Part shown: piece after piece, positions 61,760 through 64,000 of the stretch
Layout of the letters: every line of letters begins with the position of its first letter
Numbering within the stretch: the stretch's first letter is position 1
Origin: Pseudomonadota bacterium
Lineage (GTDB): Bacteria > Myxococcota_A > UBA9160 > SZUA-336
Reading direction: 5' to 3'
Assembly (NCBI GenBank): GCA_003247575.1
Contig: QJZC01000053.1
Span: forward strand, 62,001-126,000
DNA: 64,000 nucleotides
Notes under the pieces: model-generated
What the model was told of the DNA's origin: nothing
Databases searched by the model: none
The model's input: the letters and a program-made list of their open reading frames with translations, nothing else
Position numbers and translations under genes: made by a program

Positions 61760-62215
61760 TCATATCTCCTGACGAAAAGGCATATCAACGAAATCAGGAA
61801 GCACAACGCGAACTTTGATCTCGCTTGCGAACACGACCAATTGAATTGAGACCGGTTCGGCAGAGACGTCGTGGGCGAACTCCATCTGCACTCCATCGAT
61901 ATAGCCAGCGCAGCTGTTTTCAAGGACCCATGAGAATAGAAGCGGACGCCCAATGGCCCGCTCCCAAGGGGGCAAGTCGGATAGATTAGACAACCGATAC
62001 TCCGGCCCGACGGGTAGGCGGTCCGCTCCAGCAACCTCCAAGGAATCGTCCGCTCGCGCCAGAAGCAGCATCTGCGTGCGCTCAAACGCGAGCTGCACTG
62101 CTTCTAGCACTGTCGCTTCGCCCGGATCGCTCGAAGCCCAGAAGACGCCGACCACCTGAGCAAGCAGCTCCCGTCGCTCCTGTAGGCCCAGGAGGGCCTC
62201 ACCAGGTGTTTTCAT
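61760..62215 (-). CDS. probable immunity protein for the Rhs toxin (DUF6334-like)
   Basis: 151 residues; the ATG overlaps the Rhs stop by 4 bases, the usual arrangement of polymorphic toxin and immunity genes. The protein contains LPVGPEYRLSNLSDLP and ERAIGRPLLFSWVLENSCAG, followed by YIDGVQMEF, resembling DUF6334 proteins, as I recall. It is small, acidic and soluble. The assignment as immunity rests on gene order. Codon use does not differ visibly from its neighbours. Confidence 0.6.
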   Translation of the reverse strand: MKTPGEALLGLQERRELLAQVVGVFWASSDPGEATVLEAVQLAFERTQMLLLARADDSLEVAGADRLPVGPEYRLSNLSDLPPWERAIGRPLLFSWVLENSCAGYIDGVQMEFAHDVSAEPVSIQLVVFASEIKVRVVLPDFVDMPFRQEI

Positions 62216-64000
62216 TTCCTCCGTCTCTGACCCTTCGCTGCCGCCTGCTTGATGATCTTGAGGGCCTTTTCTGCCTGCCGCTGAAGGGGCGATGCCCTAT
62301 CAGCGGCGATGTTCGCGATCTCGCCGACCTTGAGCCCGCGTAGGCTTTCACCTAGAGCTTCTCTGACATTCGACCCGCTTCCTCCTCGGTCGAGAATTGC
62401 CTGCGCTGCGTCGCTATCCGCAAGATCCGCTAGATTTCCGAGCTTCTTTCTAGCGGCCTTTGCCAACTTGATGCAATCACCGGCGGCATTGTGCGCCCGA
62501 ACTCCAGCACTGGACACATAGTACTCGTGCTCGCCCTCGACCTCTAGGTTGAAGACACGGAAGCGCCCCGGCACCGCTCGAACCGACTCGACTCGGGCGC
62601 CGCCAGTGGGAGTCATCAGCTGCTCGCCAGCCCGAACGTCGCGCGCTTCTACCCAGCCGCCTCTGTTTCGCGAGTAGAGCCGATGGTTGCCCGTGACTTC
62701 GAGCGCCTTATCGGTACCGTCGAGGGCTACCGAGAGGAGTTGCTCGTGGTCCCGTGAAATCGTCATCAGGACGACGCGCCCCGGACCGGGCTGGATAGAG
62801 GGTGGACCTCGGATGCCGTGGACGCGTGCCAGACCAAGCAGCCCCAGCTCTGGCACCTCGATCGGGACGAGACCTCCGACCTCCGCCTGGACCTCTAATA
62901 GCCACTCCGGCGGGCGCAGTATCGTCAGCTCGACAGTACCACCGGGGTTCGAGCTGTCCGGCATAGAGAGGTCGAGCGTGCGCCAGCTCTCATCGACCTC
63001 GGTGCCCATGTCGGCGGAGCGCTCACCGAGGGCGAAGCTGTCAGTCGTCTCGACGCGATCGCCGACCTCGACATCCTCAATCGGTACCAGCCCCTCCGAA
63101 GTCCAAACCTCGGTGTGGCCTGTGAAACAGCCACAAGGGTTCACCTTGGCCCCCTTACGTAGGAGCGATAGGGCGTCTCGGAATCGATCGAACCGTCGCG
63201 CGAGGTTGGCCAGACTCGACGCTTGTCCACCGAAATCAGAGGCTCCCAGAGCGTCGGCGATCGCTCCTGCCTCGTCTCCACGACCGGCGGAGATCAACGC
63301 GTTCCAGACATCAGCCAGGTTGCCGACGCCGGGGAACAATCCGAGAACGCCCAGGGCGATCTGAGCCCCATCGAGAGTGAGTTCGGTCGTGTCTAGCGAG
63401 ATCACGCCCGGCTGCATCGCTTTCATCCATCCGGCGACCGGATCGGGGAGCGCGGCGCGCACTCCCGTCGAGCCGCTGATCCCCTGGATCTCTTGGCCCT
63501 GCGAGGGAGAGCCGAGCGAACTGATAGCTTGTTCGAGCCGACTCTCCTTGGGCGCGTTGATCGCCCCGGTCTCGACGGACACGGTGTAGGCGGCGTCCAC
63601 GGCCAAGGCCAGCAGGTCCGCTCCCGCGACCACGGCGCAGCTCGCACCGAAGGTGAAGGGACAGAAGATCGCACCCGCGACGATGCCCACGGCGCGAATC
63701 GCGTCGCCCAACACGCCGCGTGTGAAAAGCCGCTGAAAGAACTTGCCGACCTTCTTGAAGACGCGCTTGAGTCCGAAGCCGCTCGGGTCCACGAACGTCA
63801 GGGGATTGTTCTCGACGTAGGAGTATCGATTGAGCCCCTGCGTGCTCTCGGGAAAGTCCACGAATGGGTCTGCTGTCAGAAATCTGCCGAGCTCCGGGTC
63901 GTAGACGCGACCGCCCATGTCGACCAGACCGAGCGCATCGAGCTGCTCATGACCCCCAAAGCCTTTCATGGTCGAGCTCTCGATCGGATCGGACGCCGGG
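62212..64000 (-). CDS. Rhs-family polymorphic toxin, C-terminal part, with Hint domain (5' end off window)
   Basis: The gene is cut by the right edge; at least 595 codons are visible. The Rhs core ends with GRVYDPELGRFLTADPF, NRYSYVENNPLTFVDPSG. A hydrophobic/helical linker of about 200 residues follows. A Hint (intein-like) domain starts at NPCGCFTGHTEVW (the Cys is the first nucleophile) and ends with FNLEVEGEHEYYVSSAGV, RAHNA. The last 90 residues (GDCIKLAKAARKKLGNLADL to GQRRRK) are the toxin candidate; they are basic and match no toxin family I know. Hint domains release the toxin by cleavage. The type VI secretion locus at the left end of the window could deliver it, although no link is shown. 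Confidence 0.85.
   Translation of the reverse strand, partial: PASDPIESSTMKGFGGHEQLDALGLVDMGGRVYDPELGRFLTADPFVDFPESTQGLNRYSYVENNPLTFVDPSGFGLKRVFKKVGKFFQRLFTRGVLGDAIRAVGIVAGAIFCPFTFGASCAVVAGADLLALAVDAAYTVSVETGAINAPKESRLEQAISSLGSPSQGQEIQGISGSTGVRAALPDPVAGWMKAMQPGVISLDTTELTLDGAQIALGVLGLFPGVGNLADVWNALISAGRGDEAGAIADALGASDFGGQASSLANLARRFDRFRDALSLLRKGAKVNPCGCFTGHTEVWTSEGLVPIEDVEVGDRVETTDSFALGERSADMGTEVDESWRTLDLSMPDSSNPGGTVELTILRPPEWLLEVQAEVGGLVPIEVPELGLLGLARVHGIRGPPSIQPGPGRVVLMTISRDHEQLLSVALDGTDKALEVTGNHRLYSRNRGGWVEARDVRAGEQLMTPTGGARVESVRAVPGRFRVFNLEVEGEHEYYVSSAGVRAHNAAGDCIKLAKAARKKLGNLADLADSDAAQAILDRGGSGSNVREALGESLRGLKVGEIANIAADRASPLQRQAEKALKIIKQAAAKGQRRRK

Overview
The window is about 64 kb of GC-rich DNA (roughly two thirds G+C) from a Gram-negative bacterium. 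A type VI secretion cluster, lipoproteins, a TRAP transporter, an inner-membrane LplT/Aas-type protein and a SUF operon together point to a proteobacterial or deltaproteobacterial/Myxococcota-like lineage. That placement is an inference from gene content only. Many genes are packed head to tail with 4-base ATGA/GTGA overlaps, and GTG starts are common.

Layout. 1-10.65 kb (minus strand): part of a type VI secretion locus, transcribed tssJ-tssK-tssL-tssM, then a lipoprotein, an FHA protein, a VWA-FHA membrane protein, a PP2C phosphatase and a partial small membrane protein. A divergent Ser/Thr kinase (10.9-12.4 kb) completes a kinase/phosphatase/FHA control circuit. Sheath, baseplate, ClpV and spike genes are not in the window. 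12.5-19.9 kb: a TRAP solute receptor, a DUF1854-type protein, a large ABC exporter with a GYG-rich small ORF upstream, dctM/dctQ and an alpha/beta hydrolase. 20-25 kb: three secreted or lipoprotein genes of unknown role and a DUF4185-like lipoprotein. 25-33.7 kb: SET-domain protein, GNAT acetyltransferase, DUF4331 protein plus TPR lipoprotein, PolB-type 3'-5' exonuclease, YdgA-like protein, MFS transporter. 33.9-39.4 kb: a nuclease-like/adenylate cyclase fusion, CCA-adding-type enzyme, CHAD protein, CPBP-type membrane protease. 39.3-47.7 kb: LplT-acyltransferase-Aas fusion, a coxM-coxS-coxL-type molybdenum hydroxylase operon ending in a MoaD/ThiS-like gene, and a membrane-anchored Cam-type gamma carbonic anhydrase. 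48-57 kb: thiolase, HX4DH nickel/cobalt-transporter-like protein, and a complete SUF operon (Rrf2 regulator, sufB, sufC, sufD, sufS, sufU, DUF59 protein). 57-60.6 kb: acyltransferase-3 and a large polytopic membrane protein. 60.6-64 kb is accessory DNA: an antitoxin gene with a frameshifted ParE-type toxin, bracketed by an imperfect 36-bp direct repeat, then the 3' end of an Rhs gene with a Hint domain and a short C-terminal toxin candidate, followed by its likely immunity gene.

The most unusual items are the PD-(D/E)XK-like/cyclase fusion, the GYG-repeat peptide next to an ABC exporter/DUF1854 pair, the Rhs-Hint-toxin/immunity pair, an LplT-Aas fusion whose adenylation motifs look degenerate, and several sequence-level repeats (a long hairpin after the thiolase gene and a triple 15-bp tandem repeat in front of sufB). 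I saw no tRNA, rRNA, CRISPR array or insertion sequence.
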